A stretch of 63,414 nucleotides of DNA from Pirellulales bacterium (GCA_016931995.1 JAFGDS010000100.1:1-63414), one strand, 5' to 3'; shown: positions 8,095 to 17,917, counted from the first letter of the stretch. Numbers and translations are program-made. The notes: generated from the sequence alone by a model not told the origin.

Positions 8095-10176
8095 ATGGAC
8101 AACGACAACGAAGATCAGTCACGACGTTCCGCGCCGGAGAAGACGCCCTCCGCGCCGGGCGGCAACTTCCTCTGGTACGCCGTGCCGGTGGGCATCCTGC
8201 TGGTGTTGATGACCGGCATCTGGGCGTCGAAGCCGGGGACGGTCGACCTCAACTACGGCGATCTGCACCGCCTTATTGCCCAAGGCGCCCCGCAAGAAAA
8301 CCCCGGCGCGGCCATCGACGTCGTCGAGGAAGTGGAGGGCGCCCAACAGACGGTCCGCTACTCGAATCTGCGCGACGTGCGGATCGGGCGTTACGAGATC
8401 ACCGGCCGCCTCACCCGCCAGATCATCGCCCCCGAGGAACGCCGAACCGAGCCGCAGGAGAACGTCGCCATCCGCACGCCCCGCGTTGGGTTGGAGGAAG
8501 ACGGCAATCGTCTGTTCCAATTGTTGGACGAGAAGGGCTTCAACAATGCCGAGGGCAGCGTGGCCGCCGAGGCGGCGCCCAGCGGTTGGGGCGCGCATTT
8601 GCCGCTCTTGGCCATCACGGCGGTCCTCATCATCCTCTTCATCGTGATGATGCGTCGACTGGGCGGGGCGGGCGGGGCCATGGCCTTCGGACGCAGCCGC
8701 GGGCGGCTGGTCGCCCCCGAGGACGTCAGCGTCACCTTCGACGACGTGGCCGGCATCGACGAGGCCGTGGACGAGCTGCGCGAGGTGGTCGAGTTCCTCA
8801 AAACACCCGACAAGTTCCGCGTCCTCGGCGGGCGGATCCCCAAGGGCGTGCTCCTGGTCGGCCCACCGGGCACGGGCAAGACGCTCTTGGCCAGGGCGAT
8901 CGCCGGCGAGGCGGGCGTGCCGTTTTACAGCCTCTCGGGTTCCGACTTCGTCGAGATGTTTGTCGGCGTCGGCGCCGCCCGCGTCCGCGACATGTTCCAG
9001 CAGGCCCAAACCCGCTCGCCCTGCATCGTGTTCATCGACGAACTGGACGCGCTGGGAAAGACGCGCGGCTCCAGTGTCGTCGGCGGGCACGACGAACGGG
9101 AGCAAACGCTCAATGCCCTGTTGGTCGAAATGGACGGGTTCAGCTCCAACAGCGGCGTGATCGTGATGGCGGCCACGAACCGGCCCGAAACCCTCGATCC
9201 GGCCCTGCTTCGACCCGGTCGATTCGACCGCCACGTGTTGGTCGACCGGCCCGACATCCGCGGCCGCGAGGCCATCCTCAAGGTCCACGTCGCCGACGTC
9301 AAAATCGACGAATCGGTGGACCTGCGGAAGGTGGCCGCCCTGACGTCGGGTTTTGTCGGGGCCGATCTGGCCAACCTGGTGAACGAGGCCGCCCTGCTGG
9401 CCGCCCGCAAGGAAAAGTCGGCGGTCACGATCGACGAGTTCAACGAGGGCGTCGAGCGGGTGACCGCCGGGCTCGAGAAGCGGCAGCGGATCATCCACGT
9501 CGACGAAAAGGAGCGCGTGGCCTATCACGAATCGGCCCACGCGCTGGTGGCCCACAGCCTGCCGAATACCGATCCGGTGCACAAGGTTTCGATCATTCCG
9601 CGCGGTCTGGCGGCGCTGGGTTACACGATGCAGCGACCCGAGGGCGACCGCTATCTGATGACCCAATCCGAGCTGGAAAGCCGCATCCAGGTGCTCCTGG
9701 CCGGCACGGTCGGCGAAGAAATGGTTTTTGAGGACGTTTCGACCGGGGCGCAGAACGACCTGCAGCGGGCGACCGAAATCGCCCGGAGCATGGTGATGGA
9801 TTTCGGCATGAGCCGGCTGGGCCGCGTGAACTACCGGGAGGACGCCCACGCGTCGATGCTCGGCGACGCGGCCGATTTCGCCCGCGCGCGGATGCACAGC
9901 GAGCAAACCACGCGGGAGATTGACGAGGAGATCAAGCGGATTATCGACCAGGCGATCGAGAAGGTCCGCCATATTCTTCAAACCCGCCGCGCGGCGCTGG
10001 TGGCCTTGGCCAAACGGCTGATCGAGAAGGAAGTGATCGACACGGCGGAGCTGGACGAGATCGTCGAGGCGAACTCGCCCGGCCCCGTGCTCGCCCCCGG
10101 CACGACCCAGCCGCCGCGCCGGGCCCTGTCCGACCCACTTGCCCCCGAAGCCGACTCGGAAGCCGCTGGCGCGTAG
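8095..10176 (+). CDS. ftsH: ATP-dependent zinc metalloprotease FtsH
   Basis: This is a membrane-anchored AAA+ protease of 693 residues. Helix 1 is at [18 protein letters not shown] and helix 2 at [16 protein letters not shown], with a periplasmic domain between them. The AAA module has Walker A GPPGTGKT near residue 255, Walker [12 protein letters not shown], and the second region of homology [20 protein letters not shown]. The peptidase motif is HESAH near residue 477, with the HExxH zinc ligands retained. A short variable tail ends in [19 protein letters not shown] sits 8 bases upstream of the ATG at 8095, so I prefer it to the GTG at 8086. FtsH degrades misassembled membrane proteins and regulatory factors. 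Confidence 0.96.
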   Translation: MDNDNEDQSRRSAPEKTPSAPGGNFLWYAVPVGILLVLMTGIWASKPGTVDLNYGDLHRLIAQGAPQENPGAAIDVVEEVEGAQQTVRYSNLRDVRIGRYEITGRLTRQIIAPEERRTEPQENVAIRTPRVGLEEDGNRLFQLLDEKGFNNAEGSVAAEAAPSGWGAHLPLLAITAVLIILFIVMMRRLGGAGGAMAFGRSRGRLVAPEDVSVTFDDVAGIDEAVDELREVVEFLKTPDKFRVLGGRIPKGVLLVGPPGTGKTLLARAIAGEAGVPFYSLSGSDFVEMFVGVGAARVRDMFQQAQTRSPCIVFIDELDALGKTRGSSVVGGHDEREQTLNALLVEMDGFSSNSGVIVMAATNRPETLDPALLRPGRFDRHVLVDRPDIRGREAILKVHVADVKIDESVDLRKVAALTSGFVGADLANLVNEAALLAARKEKSAVTIDEFNEGVERVTAGLEKRQRIIHVDEKERVAYHESAHALVAHSLPNTDPVHKVSIIPRGLAALGYTMQRPEGDRYLMTQSELESRIQVLLAGTVGEEMVFEDVSTGAQNDLQRATEIARSMVMDFGMSRLGRVNYREDAHASMLGDAADFARARMHSEQTTREIDEEIKRIIDQAIEKVRHILQTRRAALVALAKRLIEKEVIDTAELDEIVEANSPGPVLAPGTTQPPRRALSDPLAPEADSEAAGA

Positions 10177-10567
<391 letters not shown>

Positions 10568-11974
10568 GTGACCGTCACACGTGCAAACCGAATCGCGATG
10601 GCAGCTTTGTTGTGTTGGCTTCTAGCTCCCCCGGCTTGGGCGAGCGGTTTCCAGACAGCCCCCGACCCGGCGGCGACTGAGCAAGGCGGACTTGTCCCGC
10701 AGCCCGAAAGCACGGCCCTCCAAGAGGTCGAGCCGGGCCCGTGCGATGGTTCGTCCGACGGCCAGATCTGCACCCCGCACTGCGTCGGTGGATGCCCTTC
10801 GTGCATGGCCGGGCCGACGGGCCGGTATTGGGTCCGGGCGGACTACCTACTCTGGTGGACGCGGGGGCCGCGGGTCATTCCACTGGTCACGACGAGCACG
10901 AATCAGGCGGAGGATGGCATCATCGGGCAGCCCACGACGAGCATCCTCTTCGGCGGCGAGCGCCTGGCCAACGACGCCCAATCCGGCGCCCGGCTCAACA
11001 TGGGCATGTGGTTCGACTGCGGCCAGACGTTCGGCTGGGAATTCGACCTGTTCACCCTCGGCGACCACAACACGCATTATTCCTTCACTTCGACCGGGAG
11101 CCCCTTGTTGGCCCGGCCGTATCTCGACGGCCAAACGGGCCAGCAAGCCTCGGAACTGGTCGCGAAGACCGGCGTCATCGAGGGCAATACCAGCGGCGAC
11201 ATCGACGAGTACTTCCACTCCGCCGGCGTGAACCTGCGGATGAACCTCTGCTGCTGCGAGACGTATTGCCCTCCGCAGTGCCGCGACACCGAGATTTGCA
11301 CGCGAGCAGGGCTCTACGGACATTACCTTTGCGGCGCAGCGCGAAGTCGGTTTGCTCCCGATCGCTACCGCGTCGATCTCATTGGCGGTTACCGCCACTA
11401 CCGGCTGGACGACACGCTCCGCGTGACCGAGGACCTGACCGTAATCTTCGACCCGGAGATTCCGGCGGGCACCACCTTCGACATCGAGGACCTTTTCCGC
11501 AGCCGCAACGAATTCCACGGCGGCGAGCTCGGGCTGATCGCCCAACTCTATCGGGGTCGCTGGTCGTTGGATCTGCTGGCCAAGATGGGCTTCGGCAGCA
11601 ACACGCAGGTTGTCGAGATCAGCGGCCACACGACCGTCGACCGGCCGCTCGACCCCCCGAACACCTATCAAGGCGGTCTTTTGACTCAACGGACGAACAT
11701 CGGCAGGTATTCCCGCGACGAGTTTATCATCATCCCGCAGTTCGGGGCCGAGTTGGGCTACCAGCTCACGTGCAACCTCCGCGTGCATGCCGGCTACAAC
11801 ATCCTCTTTTGGGCCGACGTCACCCGGGCGCCCGAGCAGGTGGACTACACGGTGAACACGTCGCAGATGGGCGGCGACCCGTTGGTGGGCCCGGCCCGGC
11901 CGGCGTTCTCGTCCTACCGCGAGACCGACTTCTGGGCCCAGGGCCTCAACTTCGGCGCGGAGTACCGGTTCTAG
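10568..11974 (+). CDS. BBP7-family outer-membrane beta-barrel protein
   Basis: The protein has 468 residues and a GTG start. A signal peptide (MAALLCWLLAPPAWA) is followed by a Pro/Gln-rich linker. The segment GRYWVRADYLLWWTRG is typical of planctomycete BBP7 porin-like proteins, in which WxxxDYLLWW recurs. Alternating-hydrophobic strands follow: LNMGMWFDCGQTFGWEFDLF, RVDLIGGYRHYRL, WSLDLLAKMGFGSN, GYQLTCNLRVHAGYNILFW. The chain ends with an aromatic residue, FGAEYRF, as outer-membrane barrels do. The central CCCETYC cluster is unusual. Its likely place is the outer membrane; its substrate is unknown. Confidence 0.85.
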   Translation: MTVTRANRIAMAALLCWLLAPPAWASGFQTAPDPAATEQGGLVPQPESTALQEVEPGPCDGSSDGQICTPHCVGGCPSCMAGPTGRYWVRADYLLWWTRGPRVIPLVTTSTNQAEDGIIGQPTTSILFGGERLANDAQSGARLNMGMWFDCGQTFGWEFDLFTLGDHNTHYSFTSTGSPLLARPYLDGQTGQQASELVAKTGVIEGNTSGDIDEYFHSAGVNLRMNLCCCETYCPPQCRDTEICTRAGLYGHYLCGAARSRFAPDRYRVDLIGGYRHYRLDDTLRVTEDLTVIFDPEIPAGTTFDIEDLFRSRNEFHGGELGLIAQLYRGRWSLDLLAKMGFGSNTQVVEISGHTTVDRPLDPPNTYQGGLLTQRTNIGRYSRDEFIIIPQFGAELGYQLTCNLRVHAGYNILFWADVTRAPEQVDYTVNTSQMGGDPLVGPARPAFSSYRETDFWAQGLNFGAEYRF

Positions 11975-11992
11975 CCAACGCGGCGTTTGCGA

Positions 11993-12059
11993 GTGCCACT
12001 GGCTTTGCCAGTGCCTGCAACAATGTGGTCGAAATCGGCATTGGCGGAGCCAGTGGCAT
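11993..12059. repeat. REP-like palindrome pair, copy 3
   Basis: GTGCCACTGGCTTTGCCAGT is followed about 30 bp later by a mirrored imperfect unit (GGCATTGGCGGAGCCAGTGG). It lies just after the BBP7 stop, between convergent genes, and could act as a transcription-ending or mRNA-stabilising structure. Confidence 0.75.
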
Positions 12060-12097
12060 ACCCGCTTGCGGTTTCGCTAGCGCAGCCGTGGATTGCG

Positions 12098-12667
12098 TCA
12101 GCGCGTCCGGCGGCGCACGGCCAGCAGGACCAACGCGCCCAGGCCCAGCAGGGCCAGGCTCGACGGCTCCGGCACGACGACCAGGAAGGGCTTCTTGTTG
12201 ATGTACCGCGACTTGAGGCCCCACTCGCCGAAGTTGTAATCCGTCGCCGCGACACCCGCCGAGAGCGCGATCTTCGCGAACCGGTTGCTGCCGACGGCCT
12301 TGCCGCCCGCCGTGCCGACGGCGTTGGGCAGGCCCTCGACGTACCGCGCGGGCTGGATCTCGGTCAGCGCGTAGGTGCCCGGCTCGAGGTCGGCGAAGAG
12401 GTATTCGCCCCGTTCGCCGGTCAGCACGGAAAACGACACGATCGTGTCATCCTCCAAGACGCCTTCGAGCAGGATCTTCACGCCGGCGATGGGTCTCTCG
12501 ATTGGATCGCGGACGCCGTCGCCGGAGATGTCGGAATAGACGAAGCCCGACAACGACGCATACAGTTCGGAGTCCAGCGGCACGAACTCCGCGCGGGCGC
12601 CGCCAGCCAGTCCGAGCGTCAGCCCGGCCACCAGGACGGCCCACTTGCCGCCGCATGTACGAAACAT
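12098..12667 (-). CDS. Secreted SdrB-like domain protein with PEP-CTERM sorting tail
   Basis: The protein has 189 residues. A signal peptide ends near GLAGGARA. It is followed by an SdrB-like (Cna-B-type) domain, recognisable by SGFVYSDISGDGVRDP, IAGVKILLEG and GEYLFADLEPGTYALTEIQP. The C-terminus is a PEP-CTERM signal: VPEPSSLALLGLGALVLLAV then RRRTR. PEP-CTERM proteins are processed by an exosortase and exported to the surface or matrix; no exosortase gene is in this window. GAGGTGAG lies upstream of the ATG. It is a close paralogue of the next gene upstream on the same strand. Confidence 0.85.
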   Translation of the reverse strand: MFRTCGGKWAVLVAGLTLGLAGGARAEFVPLDSELYASLSGFVYSDISGDGVRDPIERPIAGVKILLEGVLEDDTIVSFSVLTGERGEYLFADLEPGTYALTEIQPARYVEGLPNAVGTAGGKAVGSNRFAKIALSAGVAATDYNFGEWGLKSRYINKKPFLVVVPEPSSLALLGLGALVLLAVRRRTR

Positions 12668-12960
12668 GGCCTCACCTCAGGAGATAGGGGATCCCGCTTG
12701 CCCTAGTTGCCTACTCTGTCCAGACGCACATAGCCCGAAATGTTTGCAGAATCCCTCTAGCTACTACATTATCCAGAGACCGCCAAAAAGGCAAGCGTTT
12801 GGACGCCCAGGCGGCAATCCAGACCGGAAAAGAATACCCACTAAAGAGTGGTATGGGCTATGCCATGCGCGCGGGCAAATGGCCCAATGGGGTGGGGAGT
12901 CGGTCCATCCACCCGGGCGTGGAAGAAGCATCCGTGCGACGAAGCCGGCGGGGACGCGGG
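12668..12960. other. Intergenic region upstream of the PEP-CTERM gene
   Basis: No gene is supported. The stretch near 12745-12800 is less GC-rich than its surroundings and is a plausible promoter region for the gene at 12098-12667, read on the minus strand. I see no clear repeat. Confidence 0.4.
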
Positions 12961-13548
12961 CTAGGGGTGCCGCCTGTGGCGGCGGAGCAGCAGGCCCAAC
13001 GCGGGCAGGCCGGCCACGGCCAGCCAGAGCGTGGCCGGCTCCGGAATCACCACCAGAAACGACTTCTTGGTGATGTACTTGGACTTCAAACCGTACTCGC
13101 CGAAGAAGTAGCCTGTCGCCTGGTCGCCGGCGTTCAAAACGATGCCGGTGATCTGGTTGGGTTTGGCCGTCGTGCCGCCGGCCGTGCCGGACGCGTTGGG
13201 TTTGCCCTCGACGTAGCGCTCCGGCTGGAACTGGGTGAGCGAGTACGTGCCCGGTTGAAGGTCGTCAAACAGGAAGGCGCCGTCCGTGCCGGTCTTCAGG
13301 GAGCGGGACACGTCCTGCCCGTCGTCGGTTTCGCCTTCGAGCAGGATCCGCACGCCGGAGATTGCCCGCTCGTTGTCGTCGCGCACGGCGTCGTTGTTGA
13401 TGTCGCAGTAGACCCAGCCCATCAGACTGGCGGTTTCTTCGGAGCCCAGCGAGAGGACCTCGGCCTGTGCAGGCCGAACCCCGACGAGGACGAACCCGGC
13501 GATGAGCGACGCGCCGATCCATCGGCAACCATGACGTGTGAAACACAT
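12961..13548 (-). CDS. Second SdrB-like PEP-CTERM protein
   Basis: From the ATG at 13548, which has an AAAGGAGGG ribosome-binding site, the product is 195 residues. The open frame runs on to 13746, but that part has no signal-peptide character. A signal peptide (IGASLIAGFVLVGVRPAQA) precedes an SdrB-like domain (MGWVYCDINNDAVRDDNERA, LFDDLQPGTYSLTQFQPERY). The chain ends in the PEP-CTERM tail IPEPATLWLAVAGLPALGLL plus basic residues. Domain order and many positions match the downstream neighbour (RYVEGKPNASGTAGGTT against RYVEGLPNAVGTAGGKA), so the two arose by tandem duplication and then diverged. Confidence 0.85.
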   Translation of the reverse strand: MCFTRHGCRWIGASLIAGFVLVGVRPAQAEVLSLGSEETASLMGWVYCDINNDAVRDDNERAISGVRILLEGETDDGQDVSRSLKTGTDGAFLFDDLQPGTYSLTQFQPERYVEGKPNASGTAGGTTAKPNQITGIVLNAGDQATGYFFGEYGLKSKYITKKSFLVVIPEPATLWLAVAGLPALGLLLRRHRRHP

Positions 13549-13889
13549 GGCAAGACCCTCCTTTGCGCGGGGAAGCCGCCTTGCCCGGCTTCCCTGCTCA
13601 ATCGGCATATTTTTCCCAAGCCTTAATGTCCTGCTTTTCATTCTAACGGCCTCTATCCAGACCTCCAACGGGAATTCACCGCGAATCCTAATCCGGGGGG
13701 CTGCCCTCATTACAGGCCAACCCGCTCGCTCGTTTTCCACGCGCAACTTGAATTCTCGGCAACGCGCGGAGCGGAGCCGGGTGGGGCGAGTTCCGGTCGC
13801 CTGACGTCCCTGGCGTGCCGGCCGCCGGTCGAGTGAATCGGCGGCAGCGACCTTCGGGGGGGGTATACTCTCTCTGGGAGGACTCGTCC
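13549..13889. promoter_or_regulatory. Divergent promoter region between PEP-CTERM and lipoprotein genes
   Basis: This 341-bp region separates divergent genes. On the minus-strand side a GGGAAGCC...GGCTTCCC hairpin (13570-13577 with 13587-13594) lies just upstream of the ribosome-binding site and would sit in the 5' leader. On the plus side a TATACT box near 13863 lies about 25 bases before the lipoprotein ATG. A less GC-rich stretch at 13605-13690 may hold the core promoters. No gene is supported. Confidence 0.4.
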
Positions 13890-15107
13890 ATGCCGGTTTG
13901 GCGCGGGCGGCGGATGGTCGAGCGGGTGGGGCTGCTGGCGGTTCTGCTGGGCGCCTGCGGCTGTGGTGGCGGTCCGTCCGGCGGTTCCCCCGCCACGCAG
14001 GCGGACATGCCCAGCCAGGATGCCTGCCTCGAATGGGCCTGGCGGCTTGAAGATTCCGTCGCGCGCGGAAGCGTCAAGGCGTTCAACACGTGCTTCGATT
14101 GGGACGCCTTCGTGGCGACCGCCACGCGGGGCTTCGAGGACGCGAAGGTGTCGCGCAAGGCCTTTCGTCGCGGGTTCGACGAGGGCATGACCTCGCGGAC
14201 GGGGTTCGCCGCGTCGCTCTGCGCCAATCGGCGGGGCGAGGTGAAGTATAATTTCCTTCGCCTTCACGACGTTGACGGGAAGCGTCACGCTCTGTTCCGG
14301 TCGATCATGCCCGATGGCCAAGTCGACTACCACGATCACGTCCTCGCGCGCCAACCCGGCGGCCGCGCGATTTCGGTCGATCTATTCGTTTTCCTCGGCG
14401 GCGAGAAGCTTTCCGACACCTTCCGGAAGCTGTTCGTGCGGGCCGTCGCCGCCCATTCGCGGTCGCTTCTCGGGCGGCTCACCGAGCGCGAGGGCCAACT
14501 CATCGCCAAGTCCGAGGAGATCGAAGCGATGACGGTCCTTCTTCAAGACGGCCTGCCGCGCGACGCGCTGGACATCTACAAGTCGCTGCCTCCGTCCGTG
14601 CAAAGAGAACGACAGGTCCTCGTCGTGGGTCTCGAAGCGGCGGCGCGCGTCGGCGAAAACGATTACCGCCAAGCCATGACCAACCTCGACAAACTGAGCA
14701 AGGACGACCCATCCATCTACTTGCTCTTGATCGATCAATACGCCTTCGGACGGCAATTCGCCAAGGCAATGGAATGCGTGGACCGGCTGGACAAGGCCCT
14801 GGGCGGCGATCCCTATCTCGACACGCTCCGCGCCACCTATTTCATGGAGGAAGATCAATACGAACTGGCCCGGAAATTCGCCTCGCGGGCGATGGAGGAC
14901 CCCAACGTCACCGAGGAAGCCTACATGGTCCTTATGACCATGTCGCTGCGGCGGCGCGATCACGACGAAACGAGCCGGCTGCTCGACGTGCTGGAACGCC
15001 GATACCACGTCGAGATCGGAGACCTGGCGACCTTGCCGGGATACACCGAGTACGTCCAATCGCCGCAGTACCGGGCGTGGTTCGAAAAGCACGCCGCCAA
15101 GCCCTGA
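13890..15107 (+). CDS. Putative lipoprotein with C-terminal TPR-like repeats (tandem copy 1)
   Basis: The 405-residue product starts at the ATG with GGGAGGA upstream. The signal peptide ends in the lipobox LLGAC followed by GCGGGPSGG, so it is probably lipid-anchored. Residues 50-220 form a domain I do not recognise (ARGSVKAFNTCFDWDAFVAT, GEVKYNFLRLHDVDGKRHAL). The C-terminal half is helical with TPR-like spacing (DALDIYKSLPPSVQRERQVL, AKAMECVDRLDKALGGDPYL). The next gene is a tandem paralogue with the same ribosome-binding site and spacing. The function is unknown. The C-terminal half suggests protein-protein contacts, which is inference. Confidence 0.72.
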   Translation: MPVWRGRRMVERVGLLAVLLGACGCGGGPSGGSPATQADMPSQDACLEWAWRLEDSVARGSVKAFNTCFDWDAFVATATRGFEDAKVSRKAFRRGFDEGMTSRTGFAASLCANRRGEVKYNFLRLHDVDGKRHALFRSIMPDGQVDYHDHVLARQPGGRAISVDLFVFLGGEKLSDTFRKLFVRAVAAHSRSLLGRLTEREGQLIAKSEEIEAMTVLLQDGLPRDALDIYKSLPPSVQRERQVLVVGLEAAARVGENDYRQAMTNLDKLSKDDPSIYLLLIDQYAFGRQFAKAMECVDRLDKALGGDPYLDTLRATYFMEEDQYELARKFASRAMEDPNVTEEAYMVLMTMSLRRRDHDETSRLLDVLERRYHVEIGDLATLPGYTEYVQSPQYRAWFEKHAAKP

Positions 15108-15281
15108 CGCGCATCCGACCGCCCGCGGCGCGCCTCCCCAGGCGGGAGCGATCCCCGACTCCCCATCCCGCAGCTAGAGCCGCCCGCGGGACCGCGCCTC
15201 TGGCGGGACCGTCACCGGCGGGCTATATTGACGGCTGGATCCCGCTGGGGGGACAGGTTCTGTCTCGGGGAGGACTCTTCC

Positions 15282-16517
15282 ATGGCGTTCTCGCACGCGT
15301 GGCCGGTGGTCGTGGGGCTGAGGCCGTTGGCCGTCCTGTTGAGTCTCTGCGGCTGCGACAATCCGTCCGGCGGCGTGGGCGGTTCCGTCGCCGTGCAAAC
15401 GCCCCTGCCGAAGATGGAAATGCCCAGCGAAGAAGCCTGCCGCCAATGGGCCGCCGAGCTCGAGGATGCCGTGGTCCAGGGGGACGTACACGCGTTCAAC
15501 GCGCGTTTTGACTGGGAGACGTTTCTGAAGATCACCACGCGGGGCTTTGAGGACAAGACCGAGTTCCGCGAGGGTTTCTGCCGAGGTTTCAGGAACAACC
15601 TGGGGGGAGCCTCGGGGTTCGCGGCGCAACTGTGCGACAATCCGTTGGGCAAAGTGAGGTACCGGCTCCTTCGGATTCACGACGTCGGCGGACAACGATA
15701 CGCCCTGTTCAGAGCGCTTCTTCCTGACGGCGGGCTCAACTACCACGATCATCTCCTGGCTTTGCAGCCGAGTGGCGGGGCGCGAGCCGTGGATTTGTCC
15801 GTGTTCATCAGCGGCGAGCGGCTTTCCGAGACCGTGCGTCGGATGTTCGTGCAGGGCCTCAGTGGCACGTCTAGGTCGCTTCTCGACCGGCTCACGGGGA
15901 CGGAAAGCGACTTCGTCGCCAATGCCGAGAAGATCAAGCAGATGGGGCATCTGTTTCGCGCCGCCCAATACAGGGAAGTGTTGGACGCCTTTGAAACGCT
16001 GCCCGCATCCCTTCAAAAAGAAAAGATGATTCTGCTTCTGCGATTGGGGGCAGCAGCCCACCTGGAGAACGATGAGTATCTCCAGGCGATCACGGACTTT
16101 CGCCAAAACAATCCTGGCGATCCGTCCCTGGACCTGATAATGCTGGACCAATTCTTCCTCAAGCGGGAATTCTCGAAGGCACGAGAGTGTCTCGACCGAT
16201 TGGACAAGGCCATCGGTGGCGATCCGTATCTGGATATTTTGCGCGCCAATTCCTATATCGAGGAAGATAAGCACGACGCGGCCAAGAAACATGCCTCCCG
16301 GGCTCTGACGGACACCGACATCGCCACGGACGCGTGCTGGATCCTCGTTACCTTGGCCCTCGTCCAACGCGATCACGACGAGACAACGCGTCTTCTCAAC
16401 CTCCTCGAACGCGACTACGGCGTCGAGACCGAGGACCTGACGACCATCCCCGAATACGCCGAATACGTCAAATCGCCGCAGTATCAGAAGTGGCTCGAAG
16501 GCCGGTCCAAGCCGTAA
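15282..16517 (+). CDS. Putative lipoprotein with TPR-like repeats (tandem copy 2)
   Basis: The 411-residue product begins at the ATG after GGGGAGGA. The signal peptide ends LAVLLSLCGC, a lipobox. It aligns along its length with the preceding protein, for example HAFNARFDWETFLKITTRGF with KAFNTCFDWDAFVATATRGF, and YHDHLLALQP with YHDHVLARQP. Both end with the same pattern, TEYVQSPQYRAWFEKH here EYVKSPQYQKWLEG. The 174-bp gap has a TATATT box near 15221. Tandem duplication with divergence is clear; the role of the pair is not. Confidence 0.72.
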   Translation: MAFSHAWPVVVGLRPLAVLLSLCGCDNPSGGVGGSVAVQTPLPKMEMPSEEACRQWAAELEDAVVQGDVHAFNARFDWETFLKITTRGFEDKTEFREGFCRGFRNNLGGASGFAAQLCDNPLGKVRYRLLRIHDVGGQRYALFRALLPDGGLNYHDHLLALQPSGGARAVDLSVFISGERLSETVRRMFVQGLSGTSRSLLDRLTGTESDFVANAEKIKQMGHLFRAAQYREVLDAFETLPASLQKEKMILLLRLGAAAHLENDEYLQAITDFRQNNPGDPSLDLIMLDQFFLKREFSKARECLDRLDKAIGGDPYLDILRANSYIEEDKHDAAKKHASRALTDTDIATDACWILVTLALVQRDHDETTRLLNLLERDYGVETEDLTTIPEYAEYVKSPQYQKWLEGRSKP

Positions 16518-16550
16518 CGCTTCTCCGGCCGCTCGCTTCCGAACACACGC

Positions 16551-17177
16551 ATGGCCAACCGCGACAACCATTACGAGGCGGCGTTCGAGGCCTTTTTGAG
16601 GGCGAGGGAGCTGCCCTACGTGGCCGTGGACGAGGCGAAGCGGAGCCTGATGGCCGGAGGAACGTCGATCAAGAGCCTCGACTTTATCGTCGCCGCGCCT
16701 GGCGGCGGCACGTGGCTGGTGGACGTCAAGGGCCGCCGGTTTCCCTCGGGCGACGAGCAGAAGCAATACTGGAAGAACTGGTCCACCCGGGACGACATCG
16801 AGAGCCTCTTTCGCTGGGAGTCGCTTTTTGGGCCGCGGTTCGCCGGGCTGTTCGTGTTCGCGTACAACATCGTGGGCGACCGGGCGCCGCTCGGGCCGGA
16901 GGAGCTGTTCGCGTTTCGCGGGTCGCTCTACGGATTCGTGGCGGTGCGTCTGGCCGATTACGCCGCGCGCGCCCGGCCCATCTCGCCCGCTTGGGACACC
17001 CTGGCCATGCCCGCCGACGCCTTCCGCCGCCTGGCCCAAAACGTGGAGACGTTTCTCGGCGCCCTGGCGCCCGCCGAGGCGACGCGCGGCCACGGGCAAG
17101 ACGCGGCGGTCTCTTGCGGGATTGGCCAGAGCGAGAGGGAACGGCAAACAAACCCAGATGAGCGGAGACTAAATTGA
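16551..17177 (+). CDS. HYExAFE-family protein, possible PD-(D/E)XK nuclease-like fold
   Basis: The protein has 208 residues. The N-terminus NHYEAAFEAFLRARELPYVA matches what I recall as the HYExAFE motif that names a planctomycete family. It is followed by SIKSLDFIVAAPGGGTWLVD then VKGRR. The D...(D/V)xK arrangement on two predicted strands resembles the catalytic core of PD-(D/E)XK nucleases, so a nuclease or nuclease-derived role is possible but unproven. The last 25 or so residues are low-complexity and may be a tail. Its TGA is one base from the ATG of the lutC-like gene, so the two are co-transcribed. Confidence 0.7.
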   Translation: MANRDNHYEAAFEAFLRARELPYVAVDEAKRSLMAGGTSIKSLDFIVAAPGGGTWLVDVKGRRFPSGDEQKQYWKNWSTRDDIESLFRWESLFGPRFAGLFVFAYNIVGDRAPLGPEELFAFRGSLYGFVAVRLADYAARARPISPAWDTLAMPADAFRRLAQNVETFLGALAPAEATRGHGQDAAVSCGIGQSERERQTNPDERRLN

Positions 17178-17178
17178 T

Positions 17179-17835
17179 ATGACGCCGAACAGTCGCGACG
17201 TGGTGTTGAACCGGATTCGCCAGGCGCTGGCGGACCGGCCGGAGGCGGAGTTGCCGGCGGCGCCGGAGGTGTGGCCTTCGACGAACCCGGACGTGGAGTC
17301 GATGGTCCAGCGGTTCGCCGAGGAGTTCGACGCGCTGGATGGCGAACTGTATCGTCTGGGGTCGATCGACGAAGCCAGGGCCAAGCTGCGGGAGCTGGTC
17401 GACGGATTGGACGGGGCGACCCTGGGGGTCGTGGACCGCCCGCTGCCGCGGGATCTGACCCAGGGCCTGGCGCCGGAGCGGATCGCCTGGGCGGCGGACG
17501 CCGGCACGCCCCGCGAGATGGCCCGGCTTGGCGCGGGACTGATCGAGGCCGAGGCCCTTCTGGCCGACACGGGCAGTTGCGTGGTGGCTTGCGGCACGGC
17601 CGAGGAGCGCCTGATGTGTTACGTCGTGCCCACGTGCATCGTCGTCGCCCGGCCTAGCCAGCTTCGCGAGCATCTTCCGGCCGCGTGGGGCGAGTTGGGC
17701 CCGCGGGCGGCCGACCCGGCGTTGCGCGGCGAGTTGGTCCTTTTGACCGGCCCAAGCCGCACGTCGGACATCGAGAAGATCCTCATTCTCGGCGTGCATG
17801 GCCCCAAACGCCTCGTCGTTTTGCTGGTACAATAA
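17179..17835 (+). CDS. lutC: LutC/YkgG-type LUD-domain protein
   Basis: This 218-residue LUD-domain protein has the family features EARAKLRELVDGL near residue 65, GLIEAEALLADTGSCVVACG in the middle, and the C-terminal ILILGVHGPKRLVVLLV. LutC works with LutA and LutB in L-lactate oxidation in other bacteria; neither partner is in this window, so the pathway role here is inferred from the family only. TGATATG joins it to the upstream gene. The stop is followed by a strong 20-bp inverted repeat. Confidence 0.85.
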   Translation: MTPNSRDVVLNRIRQALADRPEAELPAAPEVWPSTNPDVESMVQRFAEEFDALDGELYRLGSIDEARAKLRELVDGLDGATLGVVDRPLPRDLTQGLAPERIAWAADAGTPREMARLGAGLIEAEALLADTGSCVVACGTAEERLMCYVVPTCIVVARPSQLREHLPAAWGELGPRAADPALRGELVLLTGPSRTSDIEKILILGVHGPKRLVVLLVQ

Positions 17836-17855
17836 AGCAGCGAAGCCGTGGCATG

Positions 17856-17917
17856 CGAGCGCGGCGAGTCCCACCCTTGCCAGTCCGATCTCATGATGGT
17901 GGGACTCGCCGCGCTCG
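17856..17917. terminator. Perfect 20-bp inverted repeat after lutC
   Basis: The left arm CGAGCGCGGCGAGTCCCACC (17856-17875) is exactly complementary to the right arm at 17898-17917, with a 22-base loop. It lies between the lutC stop and the TIGR03790 gene. No T-run follows, so it may be a mobile-type palindrome or an mRNA-processing structure rather than a classic terminator. Confidence 0.5.

Noticed and set aside
15174-17147. 657-residue minus-strand frame over lipoprotein copy 2 and the HYExAFE gene
   Set aside because: It covers two supported genes on the other strand and shows no family motif.
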